Source: CALAEC01 sp050692915 (GTDB taxonomy: Bacteria; Actinomycetota; UBA4738; CALAEC01). From it: 60,525 nt of DNA. Where the stretch lies: contig JBOGVU010000009.1 in NCBI GenBank assembly GCA_050692915.1, forward strand, positions 1 to 60,525. The letters are read 5' to 3'. The translations under genes and the position numbers were made by a program. The notes below the pieces were generated by a model. That model did no database searches, was not told the DNA's origin, and saw only the letters and a program-made list of their open reading frames with translations. Shown in pieces: positions 7,633 through 15,769 of the stretch. Positions within the stretch are counted from its first letter, which is position 1, and each line of letters opens with the position of its first letter.

Positions 7633-10359
7633 ATGCCCGATCCACAGCGGGAGATCACGATCGGAGGCTCGACGCCCCCTGGGCCCGACGAGCCGAACGG
7701 CGGCCGCCCCGACCCGGATGGGGCCGTCTGGGACATCGCCCATCTCCTCGTCTCCGAGAGCGAGCCCGACCGCGTCCTCGAGGCGGTGGCCGACGCCCTG
7801 GCCGACTTGGTCCCCCACGACACGCTCACGGTGTACGAAGCCGACCTGCCGCTTCGGATGCTCCGGCCCGTGCTTTGCCGGGACGAGTACGCGGAAGAGA
7901 TCCTGGCCGCGGGAGGGACCCTCTTCGGAACCGGCCTGACCGGGACCGCGGTCCAGGAGGGTGCCCCGATCCTGGCCAACGACGCGCACCTCGACCCCAG
8001 GACCGAGCAGATCCCCGGGACGCCCGAGGAGCCCGAGTCCATGATCGTGATCCCGCTGGTGGCCCGGGGCGAGACAAAGGGCGCCCTGAGCCTGTACAGG
8101 CTCGGCGAGCACAACCACTTCACCGCCGCCGAGTTCGAACTGGCCAGCAGGTTCGGCTCTCTGGCGGCCCTGGCAATCGACAACGCCCAGGTCCGGACCC
8201 GCCTGGAGACCGAGGTCATGACCGATCACCTCACCGGGCTGTACAACCACCGGTACTTCCACGAGCGCCTCGGCGAGGAGATCCGACGGGCCAGCCGCCA
8301 GCACGGGGAGGTGGCCCTGTTGATCTACGACATCGACGACTTCAAGCGGGTCAACGACTGCTGGGGGCACCAGCTCGGCGACCAGGTCCTCCAGGGAATG
8401 TCCTCCCTGGCCCGGGCCACGTGTCGGGCAGAGGATGTCCTGTGCCGGGTCGGGGGAGAGGAATTCGCGGTCATCCTTCCCGGAACCGATCACGAGGGCG
8501 TCGTCCGGCTTGCCGAGCGGCTCCGGGCCGCCGTGGCAGCCACCAGCTTCCCGGTGGTCGGCCGCATCACGATCAGCGTTGGCGTGGCCGAGGCCCCGGA
8601 CCACGCCGCCAGCCCCCGGGACCTGGTGGCGTGCGCCGATCTCGCCCTTCTCCAGGCCAAGGCAGATGGCAAGGACCTCGTCCGCGTGTACGAGGGGGGG
8701 ACGGCGCTGGCGCCCGAGGCGCTCGTGGCTCGCAACCGGGGCGAGATCCGGACCGTGGCCCACCTGAAGATGCTCCAGAGCCTGGCCGCCAAGCTCAACC
8801 GGCTGAACGACGTCCGGGAGATCGGAGAGGCCATCACCGCCGAGCTCCGGGGCCTCATCGACTACCACAATTGTCGGATCCATCTCCTGCAGGACGACGG
8901 CTTCACCCTGGTCCCCATCGTGTTCCGGGGGGAGCTCACCGAGTACCAGGGCGAGACCTACGACAACCTCCTCTCCCACGTCGGCGAGGGGATCACCGGG
9001 CACGTGGCCGAGACCGGGCGATCGCTGTACCTGCCGGACGCCGAGAAGTTCGAGGGGGCCATCACCATCCCGGGAACGGCCGATATCGACGAATCGATCC
9101 TGGCGGTCCCGCTCCGCTACAGCGACCGGGTCACCGGGACCATCGTGCTGTCCAAGCTGGGCATCGACCAGTTCGACCAGGACGACATGCGCCTGCTCGA
9201 GGTCCTGGCATCCACCGCCGCCGTGGCCCTGGAGAACGCCCGCCTGCTCCAGGAGGAGCGGGAAGCGGCGGAGATCTCGGGCGCCCTTCTGTACCTGTCC
9301 GACGTCCTCTCCCGGGCCCGCGACACCGAGGAGGTCCTCCGGGTGGCCCTGTCAGCCATCCCCCCGATGCTCGGGTGCACCGAGGCCCACGCGTGGGTGC
9401 GGGATCCGGACACCGGCGCCTTCCGGCCGCTCCGGCATCGGGGCCTGAGCCCGGAGGACGCCGCCAAGCTCGAGGGGATGGAGGTGCCGGCGGCGGTCGC
9501 CGAACCGTTCCTGCCCTCGGTTGCCGCGCCGTTCGTCCTCCAGCCGGAGGCCCTGGCCGCCCTTCCCGACGAGTACCGGCTGAGCCCTGCCTCGAGGGAG
9601 CTTGCCGCCCTGATCGCCCCGATCCGGTGGGAGCCCGACGGGTTCATGGCGCTGGTGATCTCGGCGCCCGATCCGGCCGCGACCTTCACCGAGCGCCAGC
9701 TCCGGCTGGCCCGAGGGATCACCGACATCGCATCCCTGGCGCTGGCGAACGCCACCCGCTACGAGGACCTGGAGAGCGCCTACCTGGCCACCGTGGAATC
9801 GCTGGCCAACGCTCTGGAGGCCAAGGACGAGTACACGGGTGACCACGCCCGGGCTCTGGCCGAGATGTCGATGGCCCTGGGGGAGGAGATGGGACTCCGC
9901 GGCGAGAGCCTCAAGCTGGTCCGCCTCGCCGCCCTCTTCCACGACATCGGGAAGATCGGCGTCGCCAGCGAGATCCTCCGGAAGCCGGGACCGCTGACAG
10001 CATCCGAACGCCGTGAGATCAACAAGCACCCGGCGATCGGCGCGGAGATCCTGGAGCCGGTTCCGTTCCTGCAGTCGGTCCGGCCGTTGGTGCGGGCCTC
10101 GCACGAGCGATGGGACGGCAAGGGGTACCCCGACGGCCTGGCCGGCGAGGCGATCCCCCTCGAGTCGAGGATCGTGTTCGTGTGCGACGCCTACCATGCC
10201 ATGACCACCGACCGCCCGTACCGAGCCGCCCTGCCGGCGAGGGAGGCGGTCCGCCGGCTCCGGCGCTGCGCCGGCACGCAGTTCGATCCGAGGGTGGTGG
10301 ACGCGTTCGTGCGGCTGCACCAGCAGGGCCGCATCCGGCACGACCAGCCGGCGCCCTGA
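7633..10359 (+). CDS. GAF-GGDEF-GAF-GAF-HD-GYP protein (c-di-GMP synthesis and hydrolysis)
   Basis: 908 residues. Start chosen at ATG 7633 because GAGAGGAGG sits 5-13 nt upstream. Domain order: GAF about 30-185; GGDEF about 197-355 with HLTGLYNHRYF and an intact GGEEF active site near 274; GAF about 376-536; a degenerate GAF about 545-710; HD-GYP about 715-900 with HDIGKIG and HERWDGKGYPDGL, the full phosphodiesterase signature. Both the diguanylate cyclase and the phosphodiesterase sites look intact, so the protein may switch between making and degrading c-di-GMP. No membrane segment or signal peptide is visible, so it is cytosolic, and the GAF domains probably sense small ligands or redox state. 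Confidence 0.93.
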   Translation: MPDPQREITIGGSTPPGPDEPNGGRPDPDGAVWDIAHLLVSESEPDRVLEAVADALADLVPHDTLTVYEADLPLRMLRPVLCRDEYAEEILAAGGTLFGTGLTGTAVQEGAPILANDAHLDPRTEQIPGTPEEPESMIVIPLVARGETKGALSLYRLGEHNHFTAAEFELASRFGSLAALAIDNAQVRTRLETEVMTDHLTGLYNHRYFHERLGEEIRRASRQHGEVALLIYDIDDFKRVNDCWGHQLGDQVLQGMSSLARATCRAEDVLCRVGGEEFAVILPGTDHEGVVRLAERLRAAVAATSFPVVGRITISVGVAEAPDHAASPRDLVACADLALLQAKADGKDLVRVYEGGTALAPEALVARNRGEIRTVAHLKMLQSLAAKLNRLNDVREIGEAITAELRGLIDYHNCRIHLLQDDGFTLVPIVFRGELTEYQGETYDNLLSHVGEGITGHVAETGRSLYLPDAEKFEGAITIPGTADIDESILAVPLRYSDRVTGTIVLSKLGIDQFDQDDMRLLEVLASTAAVALENARLLQEEREAAEISGALLYLSDVLSRARDTEEVLRVALSAIPPMLGCTEAHAWVRDPDTGAFRPLRHRGLSPEDAAKLEGMEVPAAVAEPFLPSVAAPFVLQPEALAALPDEYRLSPASRELAALIAPIRWEPDGFMALVISAPDPAATFTERQLRLARGITDIASLALANATRYEDLESAYLATVESLANALEAKDEYTGDHARALAEMSMALGEEMGLRGESLKLVRLAALFHDIGKIGVASEILRKPGPLTASERREINKHPAIGAEILEPVPFLQSVRPLVRASHERWDGKGYPDGLAGEAIPLESRIVFVCDAYHAMTTDRPYRAALPAREAVRRLRRCAGTQFDPRVVDAFVRLHQQGRIRHDQPAP

Positions 10360-10413
10360 GGGCCGCCTACATCCCGTCCCGGCCCGCGGGGATTCCGCCT
10401 GCGGCTCGTGGCC

Positions 10414-10680
10414 TCAACGGCTGCGGTAGGCCCGTCTCCGATGCTGTGCCCGGTGGATGAGGACGACTCGAGCGGCTTCGTCGATCTCGTAGATGAGGCG
10501 AAACTCACCCCTGCGGGCCGAGTACAGCCCCTCGAGCTCCCCCCGGAGCGGCTTGCCTGCGCGCCGAGGGTTCGAGGCGATCGAGCCGAAGATCGTCTCC
10601 ACGACTGCGGCACGGACCTTCTCGGGGAGTCGGTTGAGGTGCCGGAGGCCCTCCGGCGTGATCTCAACCTCGAAACTCAC
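10414..10680 (-). CDS. RelE/ParE-superfamily toxin
   Basis: 88 residues from a GTG that directly abuts the antitoxin TAG. The sequence has the RelE/YoeB fold signature: VEITPEGLRHLNRLPEKVR, GKPLRGELEGLYSARRGEFRLIYEID and the C-terminal IHRAQHRRRAYR. RelE-type members cleave mRNA on the ribosome and ParE-type members inhibit gyrase; the R-x-G-x-F-R-L-I-Y and HRR segments favour the RelE mRNase side. It pairs with the upstream Phd/YefM antitoxin. Confidence 0.9.
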   Translation of the reverse strand: MSFEVEITPEGLRHLNRLPEKVRAAVVETIFGSIASNPRRAGKPLRGELEGLYSARRGEFRLIYEIDEAARVVLIHRAQHRRRAYRSR

Positions 10681-10935
10681 CTACAGGTGGTCCTTCAGGC
10701 GGAGCCGCTTGCCCTCGGCCGACTCTTGCCGAGACTTCCGGATCGATTCCATCAGCGACCGATCCTGGAGGATGTCGACGGTCTCCTCGAGCGCTTCGAG
10801 GTCATCGGGCGAGAGCAGGACCGCCGCCGGCCTGCCGTTCCGGGTGACCACGAAGCGCTCGTGCTCCCGAAGCGCCCGGTCGACCAGCTCGGAGAGATGG
10901 GCCTTGGCCTCGGTGAGAGGGACCGTCTCGCTCAT
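10681..10935 (-). CDS. Phd/YefM-family antitoxin
   Basis: 84 residues starting MSETVPLTEAKAHLSELVDRA, the classic Phd/YefM DNA-binding N-terminus, then FVVTRNGRPAAVLLSPDDLEALEETV. The C-terminal half is acidic to basic, helical and toxin-neutralising. ATG 10935 overlaps the predicted transcription start, so the mRNA is probably leaderless. The promoter carries a 22-bp near-palindrome suited to autorepression by the antitoxin-toxin complex. Confidence 0.92.
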   Translation of the reverse strand: MSETVPLTEAKAHLSELVDRALREHERFVVTRNGRPAAVLLSPDDLEALEETVDILQDRSLMESIRKSRQESAEGKRLRLKDHL

Positions 10936-10957
10936 ACTGGTCAGAATTCTAACCAGT
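10936..10957. promoter_or_regulatory. Toxin-antitoxin operator palindrome
   Basis: 22-bp palindrome centred on GAATTC with arms ACTGGT and ACCAGT; 20 of 22 bases are symmetric. It overlaps the -10 element and touches the antitoxin start codon, the expected place for Phd/YefM autoregulation. Confidence 0.7.
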
Positions 10958-10974
10958 CCGGCCCGGCCTGTCAA
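10946..10974 (-). promoter_or_regulatory. Promoter of the toxin-antitoxin operon
   Basis: Perfect -35 TTGACA (10974-10969) and -10 TAGAAT (10951-10946) with a 17-bp spacer on the minus strand. The -10 ends 10 nt before ATG 10935, giving a leaderless or near-leaderless transcript. It is the best housekeeping-type promoter in the window. Confidence 0.8.
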
Positions 10975-11024
10975 GAGGGCTCTCGTCAGAGCCTTGGAAC
11001 GTGTTGGTCCGACGCCTTGGGATG

Positions 11025-11257
11025 CTAGAGAACCAGCCTGATTATGAAGGCTATGAAGAAGCCGAGACCGAGCACATACCAATGAGGATGAAGGCCGCCA
11101 CCGCCACGGTCAGAACCCTGCGCGCACTCCGGGGAGCGCCAGGCCGCCCCAGCCGCCGCCAGCGGACAACGGATCTCGTGAACCAGCTCCAATGCGCGTC
11201 TTCCTGCAGCTCGGCCACGATGTTCCGCTCGCGCAGCTTCCTCTTCGATGGTCTCAT
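11025..11257 (-). pseudogene. Small one-TM protein following the mutase, probably frameshifted
   Basis: The ATG at 11257 overlaps the ethylmalonyl-CoA mutase stop (ATGA), suggesting coupled translation. The frame gives MRPSKRKLRERNIVAELQED and a basic region, then the hydrophobic run VLTVAVAAFILIG before stopping at 11051. In the neighbouring frame the hydrophobic stretch continues as LGLGFFIAFIIRLVL to 11025. A single indel near 11075-11085 would restore one protein of about 76 residues with a long C-terminal membrane helix. Either a frameshifted gene or a base error. No known function. Confidence 0.45.
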
Positions 11258-13260
11258 TCGGTGCCACCAGCACCTGTCGCCTGACTCGAGCTCGCAGCGG
11301 CGATTAGGTCGGCGATCTCTCCGATGATCGCGGTCAGGTCGTGGTCGAGCGGCGTGTACACCGCGGCGGCGCCGAGGCCCTTTAGCTTCGCGGCGTCCTC
11401 CTCGGGGATGATGCCGCCCACCACCACCGGGACCCGGGCCGGATCCACACCCTGCTCCCGGAGCCGGTCGAGGACCTCGGGCACCAGGATCGGGTGCGCC
11501 CCGGACAGGACCGATAGCCCGATCACGTGGACGTCCTCCTCGGCCGCGGCCCGGGCGATCTGCTCAGGGGTCAGTCGGATCCCCTGGTAGATCACCTCGA
11601 ACCCGGCGTCGCGGGCCCGGACCGCGATCTGCTCTGCGGCGTTCGAGTGCCCGTCCAGGCCCGGCTTCCCGACGAGCATCCGAACCCGGCGCACGCCGGC
11701 CCGCTTCGCCGCGTCGCCGACCTTGCTGCGTGCCGCGTCCAGGTCCTCCGCCGACCCGCCTGCCGTCCGCGCCGAGACGCCCGTCGGCGCCCTGTAGTCG
11801 CCGAACACGTCCCGGAGCGCCCCGGCCCACTCCCCTGTGGTCACGCCCGCACCGGCCGCCTCGATCGACACCTCCACGAGCTCACCGTCGCCGTCGGCCT
11901 CCCGGCGGAGCGCGTCGAGGGCCCGCCGGACAGCGTCCGCGTCGCGGTCCCGCCGCCACCGGGCCAGCCCCTCGACCTGCTCGGCCTCGGCCTCCGGGTC
12001 CACCTCGTGGTAGGCGAAGCCCTCGCCGAGCCCCTCGACCAGCGGCGATGACTCGGTCTCCGTGAACCGATTGACACCCACGACGACCCGCTCGCCCGAC
12101 TCCACCAGGCGGATCCGCTCGGCGTGGGCTTCGACCAACCGCTCTTTCATGTAGCCCAGGGCCTCCACCGACCCGCCCCGCTCATCCACCCGGCCGATCT
12201 CCTCCCAGGCCTCGGCCTCGATGCGGTCGGTGAGCTCGTCCACAACGGCAGAGCCGCGGAACAGGTCCCCGTGCTCGAGGAGGTCGGACTCGAAGGCCAG
12301 GATCTGCTGGGCCCGCAGCGACCACTGCTGGTCCCAGGCCCGGGGAAGGCCGAGGGCCTCGTTCCACGCGGGGAGCTGGACGGCCCTGGCCCGGGCGTCC
12401 TTCGACAAGGTGACGGCCAGCATCTCCAGGAAGATCCGGTAGATGTTGTTCTCCGGCTGCTCCGCGGTGAGCCCGAGCGAGTTCACCTGGACGCCGTACC
12501 GGAACCGGCGCTGCTTCGGATCCTCCACGCCGTACCGCTCCCGGCAGATCCGGTCCCACAGGCGGGCCATGGCCCGGACCTTGCAGAGCTCCTCCACGAA
12601 CCGGATCCCGGCGTTCAGGAAGAACGACATCCGCCCGACCAGCCGGGGAACGTCGTCATCGTTCACGCGACCGGTGGCCCGGACCGAGTCCACCACGGCG
12701 ATCGCGTTCGACATCGTGAACGCGGCCTCCAGCACCGGGTCGGCCCCGGCCTCCTGGAGGTGATAGGAGCACACGTTGATCGGGTTCCACCGGGGGACCT
12801 CGCGGAGGGTCCACGTCACCAGGTCGGAGGTGAGGCGCATCGAGGGACTCGGCGGGAACGCGTACGTCCCCCGGGACAGGTACTCCTTGAGGATGTCGTT
12901 CTGGGTGGTCCCGGCCAGGGCGTTCCGTTCGGCGCCCTGCTCGTCGGCCACCGCTACGTACAGGGCCAGGAGCCACACCGCGGTGGCGTTGATCGTCATC
13001 GAGCTGTTCATGTCCGCCAGCGGGATGCCATCGAGGAGCGCCCCCATGTCGCCGAGGTGGCCGACCGGCACCCCGACCCGCCCGACCTCGCCCCTGGACA
13101 TCGGGTCGTCCGAGTCGTAGCCGCACTGGGTGGGGAGGTCGAAGGCCACGGACAGCCCGGTCTGGCCCTTGGCCAGGTTCGCCCGGAACCGCTCGTTCGA
13201 CTGTCGGGGTGTGGCGTAGCCGGCGTACGTTCGGAAGATCCAGGGGTTGTCCGGGGTCAT
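11254..13260 (-). CDS. ecm: Ethylmalonyl-CoA mutase (B12-dependent)
   Basis: 668 residues with catalytic TIM-barrel and C-terminal cobalamin domain in one chain, the usual size for Ecm. Ecm-like features: PWIFRTYAGYATPRQSNERF near the N-terminus without the long leader of methylmalonyl-CoA mutases, KGQTGLSVAFDLPTQCGYDS, WNPINVCSYHLQEAGA, and a B12 motif reading LDGHSNAAEQIAVRARDAGF, where methylmalonyl-CoA mutase has DGHDRGA. It interconverts (2R)-ethylmalonyl-CoA and methylsuccinyl-CoA in the ethylmalonyl-CoA pathway. Crotonyl-CoA carboxylase/reductase and methylsuccinyl-CoA dehydrogenase are not in the window. GGAGG precedes the ATG. Confidence 0.85.
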   Translation of the reverse strand: MTPDNPWIFRTYAGYATPRQSNERFRANLAKGQTGLSVAFDLPTQCGYDSDDPMSRGEVGRVGVPVGHLGDMGALLDGIPLADMNSSMTINATAVWLLALYVAVADEQGAERNALAGTTQNDILKEYLSRGTYAFPPSPSMRLTSDLVTWTLREVPRWNPINVCSYHLQEAGADPVLEAAFTMSNAIAVVDSVRATGRVNDDDVPRLVGRMSFFLNAGIRFVEELCKVRAMARLWDRICRERYGVEDPKQRRFRYGVQVNSLGLTAEQPENNIYRIFLEMLAVTLSKDARARAVQLPAWNEALGLPRAWDQQWSLRAQQILAFESDLLEHGDLFRGSAVVDELTDRIEAEAWEEIGRVDERGGSVEALGYMKERLVEAHAERIRLVESGERVVVGVNRFTETESSPLVEGLGEGFAYHEVDPEAEAEQVEGLARWRRDRDADAVRRALDALRREADGDGELVEVSIEAAGAGVTTGEWAGALRDVFGDYRAPTGVSARTAGGSAEDLDAARSKVGDAAKRAGVRRVRMLVGKPGLDGHSNAAEQIAVRARDAGFEVIYQGIRLTPEQIARAAAEEDVHVIGLSVLSGAHPILVPEVLDRLREQGVDPARVPVVVGGIIPEEDAAKLKGLGAAAVYTPLDHDLTAIIGEIADLIAAASSSQATGAGGTE

Positions 13261-13265
13261 GGGCG

Positions 13266-13288
13266 CCTCCGGCGTCGGCCGGAGTATA
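13266..13288 (-). promoter_or_regulatory. -10 and Shine-Dalgarno of ecm
   Basis: On the minus strand TATACT (13288-13283) is followed by GGAGG (13270-13266), 5 nt before ATG 13260. Unlike many first genes here, this one has a short leader with a ribosome binding site. No clear -35. Confidence 0.5.
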
Positions 13289-13299
13289 CCCGCGAGCCG

Positions 13300-14478
13300 C
13301 TAGAAGCCCTTGCCGCCGACGCCGCACACCTCGTTGAGGTACACGTATGGGCTCACGGCGGATCCGCCGCCGGGATGGTACTCGAAGTGGTCGTGGGGCG
13401 GCGTGCCGGCGGCGTTCCCGGTGTTCCCCACCAGCCCGATGATGTCGCCGGGCTGCACCTGCTGACCGTCCACGCCGACGTGCTCGGACAGGTGGGCGTT
13501 GTACACGTAGTCGGCGTTCGCGGATGCGTACACGTGGACCGACGTCCCGCCCAGGCCGTTGAAGCTCTCCTCGGCTCGCCCGGCGAACGGGGCCCGGATC
13601 GGCGTCCCCGCCGGGGCGAAGACGTCGTTCCCCTGGTGTGTGTGCCCCACCCGGGGGAACCCGAAGTCGTCGATGTACGAGCGCGGGGGGTCGACCGGGC
13701 ACCAGTAGAACGGGCCATCGGCTGACGGAGGGGGCCCCACGTTGCCACCGCCGCTGATCCCGAACTGGGCCAGGAACTCCCGCTGGGCCTTCTTCGTCAG
13801 CTGCTCGACGATCCGCTCGGCCTCGGCCTCCTTGTCCTGCAGGGTGGCCTTGGCCGCCGCCTCGGCCTCCCACCTCGCGTTGAGCTCCTCTTCCTTGCCC
13901 TCCAGGCTGGCCAACTGGCGGTCGTACTCCGCCCGGTACTCCTTCAGCGAACGACGGAGCCCGACGAGCTCCTGGCGCTGCACCACCAGGCCATCGGCCA
14001 GGCCGGCGTCCTTCCGGCTGAGGGCATCGAGGAAGCTGAACCGGTCGGCCAGGTCGTTCAGCGAGTCGGCGTCGAGGAGCAGCTCCACGACCCCCGCCGG
14101 ACCGCGGATGTACACGTCGCGGGCCCGGTCGTTCAGCGTCCCCTGGAGCTCCTCGGCCTTGTCCCGGGAGCGCTCGATCCCGTCCTCGGCTTCCTCTTTC
14201 GCCAGGTCCAGGGCCTCGATGTGCGTGGTGACCTGGGAGATCTGGTTCGTTAGGCTCTGGATGGCCGCCCGGATCTGATCCACTCGGGCCTTGGCCCTCC
14301 GGAAGTCCCTCCGGATGGCCTCGAGCTGCTCCCGTGCCTGGTCGAGCTCCTGCTGCGTGTCCGTGGTCTGGGCCTGGACCCCGGCCGGCGAGACCTGGGC
14401 GAAGGCGAGCACGACAAGGACGGCCCCGGCGGCACGCCGGAGCCGGCGGACGGGCGATCCCCGGCTCGCTTCGCTCAT
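13300..14478 (-). CDS. Secreted coiled-coil M23 peptidase (EnvC/RipA-like cell-wall hydrolase or activator)
   Basis: 392 residues. Residues 1-36 are a signal peptide (RRLRRAAGAVLVVLAFAQV, cut near VQA/QT). Residues about 38-240 are coiled coil (QQELDQAREQLEAIRRDF onward). The C-terminal LytM domain has HTHQGNDVFAPAGTPI, carrying the H-x3-D zinc ligands, and the HxH motif PHDHFEYHP. The organisation matches EnvC or actinobacterial M23 proteins that cleave peptidoglycan cross-links during division or growth. Zinc ligands appear intact, so it may be catalytic. Upstream lies an inverted repeat at 14505-14538. Confidence 0.92.
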   Translation of the reverse strand: MSEASRGSPVRRLRRAAGAVLVVLAFAQVSPAGVQAQTTDTQQELDQAREQLEAIRRDFRRAKARVDQIRAAIQSLTNQISQVTTHIEALDLAKEEAEDGIERSRDKAEELQGTLNDRARDVYIRGPAGVVELLLDADSLNDLADRFSFLDALSRKDAGLADGLVVQRQELVGLRRSLKEYRAEYDRQLASLEGKEEELNARWEAEAAAKATLQDKEAEAERIVEQLTKKAQREFLAQFGISGGGNVGPPPSADGPFYWCPVDPPRSYIDDFGFPRVGHTHQGNDVFAPAGTPIRAPFAGRAEESFNGLGGTSVHVYASANADYVYNAHLSEHVGVDGQQVQPGDIIGLVGNTGNAAGTPPHDHFEYHPGGGSAVSPYVYLNEVCGVGGKGF

Positions 14479-14487
14479 GAGCTGCTC

Positions 14488-14493
14488 ATCCTA
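14488..14493 (-). promoter_or_regulatory. -10 element (TAGGAT) of the M23 peptidase gene
   Basis: TAGGAT on the minus strand ends 9 nt before ATG 14478, without a Shine-Dalgarno, so the mRNA is probably leaderless or nearly so. The inverted repeat GTGTAAACG/CGTTTACAC lies just upstream, covering the expected -35 region. Confidence 0.45.
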
Positions 14494-14504
14494 TGGTGGG
14501 ACCC

Positions 14505-14538
14505 GTGTAAACGGGCGTTCTCAGCGTGACGTTTACAC
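14505..14538. repeat. Inverted repeat GTGTAAACG-N16-CGTTTACAC upstream of the M23 gene
   Basis: Perfect 9-bp arms, locally A/T-rich in a GC-rich background, 16-nt centre, in the gap between the acyl-CoA dehydrogenase and the M23 peptidase. There is no T-tract in either direction, so a dimeric regulator operator is more likely than a terminator. Confidence 0.5.
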
Positions 14539-14563
14539 CCGTGTCATTCAAGCATCGGCACCG

Positions 14564-14588
14564 CGGGGGGCCGGACTTGAGCCCCCCG
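14564..14588 (-). terminator. GC hairpin after the acyl-CoA dehydrogenase
   Basis: 8-bp perfect stem CGGGGGGC/GCCCCCCG with a 9-nt loop, 7 nt past the end of the acyl-CoA dehydrogenase gene on the minus strand. No T-tract follows, so termination is plausible but not proven. Confidence 0.4.
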
Positions 14589-14594
14589 GGGCTA

Positions 14595-15758
14595 TCAGAG
14601 CTCCGTTCCGGGCAGGCCGAGGTCGCGCGCGATCAGGATCCGCTGGATCTCGTTCGTGCCCTCCCCGATCTCCAGCACCTTCGAGTCCCGGTAGAACCGG
14701 GCCACCGGGAACTCCTCGCTGAACCCGTACCCGCCGTGCACCTGAACCGCCTCGCGGGCGCACGTCACCGCGATCTCGCTGGCGTACAGCTTGGCCAGGG
14801 AAGCGGCTGCCTTGAACGACCGGCCGCGGTCGCGCAGCCACGCCGCCTTGTACGTGGCCAGGCGGGCGGTCTCCACCGCCACCTGCATGTCGGCGATCTT
14901 GAACTGCATCCCCTGGAACGCTCCGATCGGCCGGCCGAACGCGGTCCGCTCGTTCGCGTACTTCACGCTCTCCTCCAACGCCCCCTGGGCCAGCCCCACC
15001 CCGAGCGCGGCGATGGCCACCCGGCCCTCGTCGAGGATTGCCAGGAACTGGGCGAAGCCTCGACCGCGCTCGCCCAGCAGGTTCTCCTCTGGGACCCGGC
15101 AGTCATCGAACGCCAGCTCGTGCGTGTCGGAGGCGTGCCAGCCGATCTTCTGGTACGACCGGCCCACGGTGAACCCGGGCGTGTCCATGGGCACGATGAT
15201 CGCGGAGATCTCCTTGGAGCCGTCGTCGCGCTTCCCGGTAACCGCGGTGAGCGTGGCCAGCTTCGAGATCGGGGTGCCGCTGTTCGTGATGAACGCCTTG
15301 GAGCCGTTGATGATCCACTGCCCACCCTCCAGCCGGGCCGTGGTGCCGGTGGCCTCGGCGTCGGAGCCCCCACCGGGCTCGGTGAGCCCGAACGCCCCCA
15401 GGATCTCGCCTCGGGCCATGGGCACCAGCCACCGTCGCTTCTGCTCCTCTGACCCGAACCGGTAGATGGGATTGGCCCCCAGGCCCACAGCCGCCTCGAG
15501 CGTGATGGCGATCGAGGAGTCGATCCGGGCCAGCTCCTCGATCGCCAAGACCAATGTCAGGAGGTCGGCGCCCTGACCGCCGTACTCCTCGGGGAACGGG
15601 ATGCCGAACAGCCCCAGCTCGGCCATCTGCTCCACGACATCCATGGGGAGCTCCCCGGCCCGGTCCATCTCCTCGGCCCGCGGAGCGATCACGTCCTCGG
15701 CGAACCGGCGGACGGCCTTGCGGAACTCCTCCTGCTCGGGGTTCAGGTCGAAGTCCAC
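14595..15758 (-). CDS. Acyl-CoA dehydrogenase (short/medium-chain type)
   Basis: 387 residues from GTG 15758, normal for the FAD-dependent family. Seen: FDLNPEQEEFRKAVRRFAED, IPFPEEYGGQG, FGLTEPGGGSDA (FAD/CoA loop), WIINGSKAFITNSG, ERTAFGRPIGAFQGMQFKIA and the C-terminal VHGGYGFSEEFPVARFYRDSKVLEIGEGTNEIQR containing the usual catalytic Glu (IGEGTNE). It is shorter than methylsuccinyl-CoA dehydrogenases (about 550 residues), so despite lying near ecm it is a general acyl-CoA dehydrogenase. It starts 11 nt after the cyclase gene stop, suggesting co-transcription. Confidence 0.95.
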   Translation of the reverse strand: MDFDLNPEQEEFRKAVRRFAEDVIAPRAEEMDRAGELPMDVVEQMAELGLFGIPFPEEYGGQGADLLTLVLAIEELARIDSSIAITLEAAVGLGANPIYRFGSEEQKRRWLVPMARGEILGAFGLTEPGGGSDAEATGTTARLEGGQWIINGSKAFITNSGTPISKLATLTAVTGKRDDGSKEISAIIVPMDTPGFTVGRSYQKIGWHASDTHELAFDDCRVPEENLLGERGRGFAQFLAILDEGRVAIAALGVGLAQGALEESVKYANERTAFGRPIGAFQGMQFKIADMQVAVETARLATYKAAWLRDRGRSFKAAASLAKLYASEIAVTCAREAVQVHGGYGFSEEFPVARFYRDSKVLEIGEGTNEIQRILIARDLGLPGTEL

Positions 15759-15769
15759 TGACCGTGAGC

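Noticed and set aside
14563..14600. A tRNA 3' end (CTCAAGTCCGG resembling a T-arm) near 14.57 kb
   Set aside because: The T-loop pairing fails, there is no cloverleaf upstream, and the stem is a simple 8-bp GC hairpin behind the acyl-CoA dehydrogenase.
14595..15758. Methylsuccinyl-CoA dehydrogenase, given the nearby ecm
   Set aside because: At 387 residues it lacks the extra N-terminal region of that enzyme (about 550 residues) and reads as a general acyl-CoA dehydrogenase.
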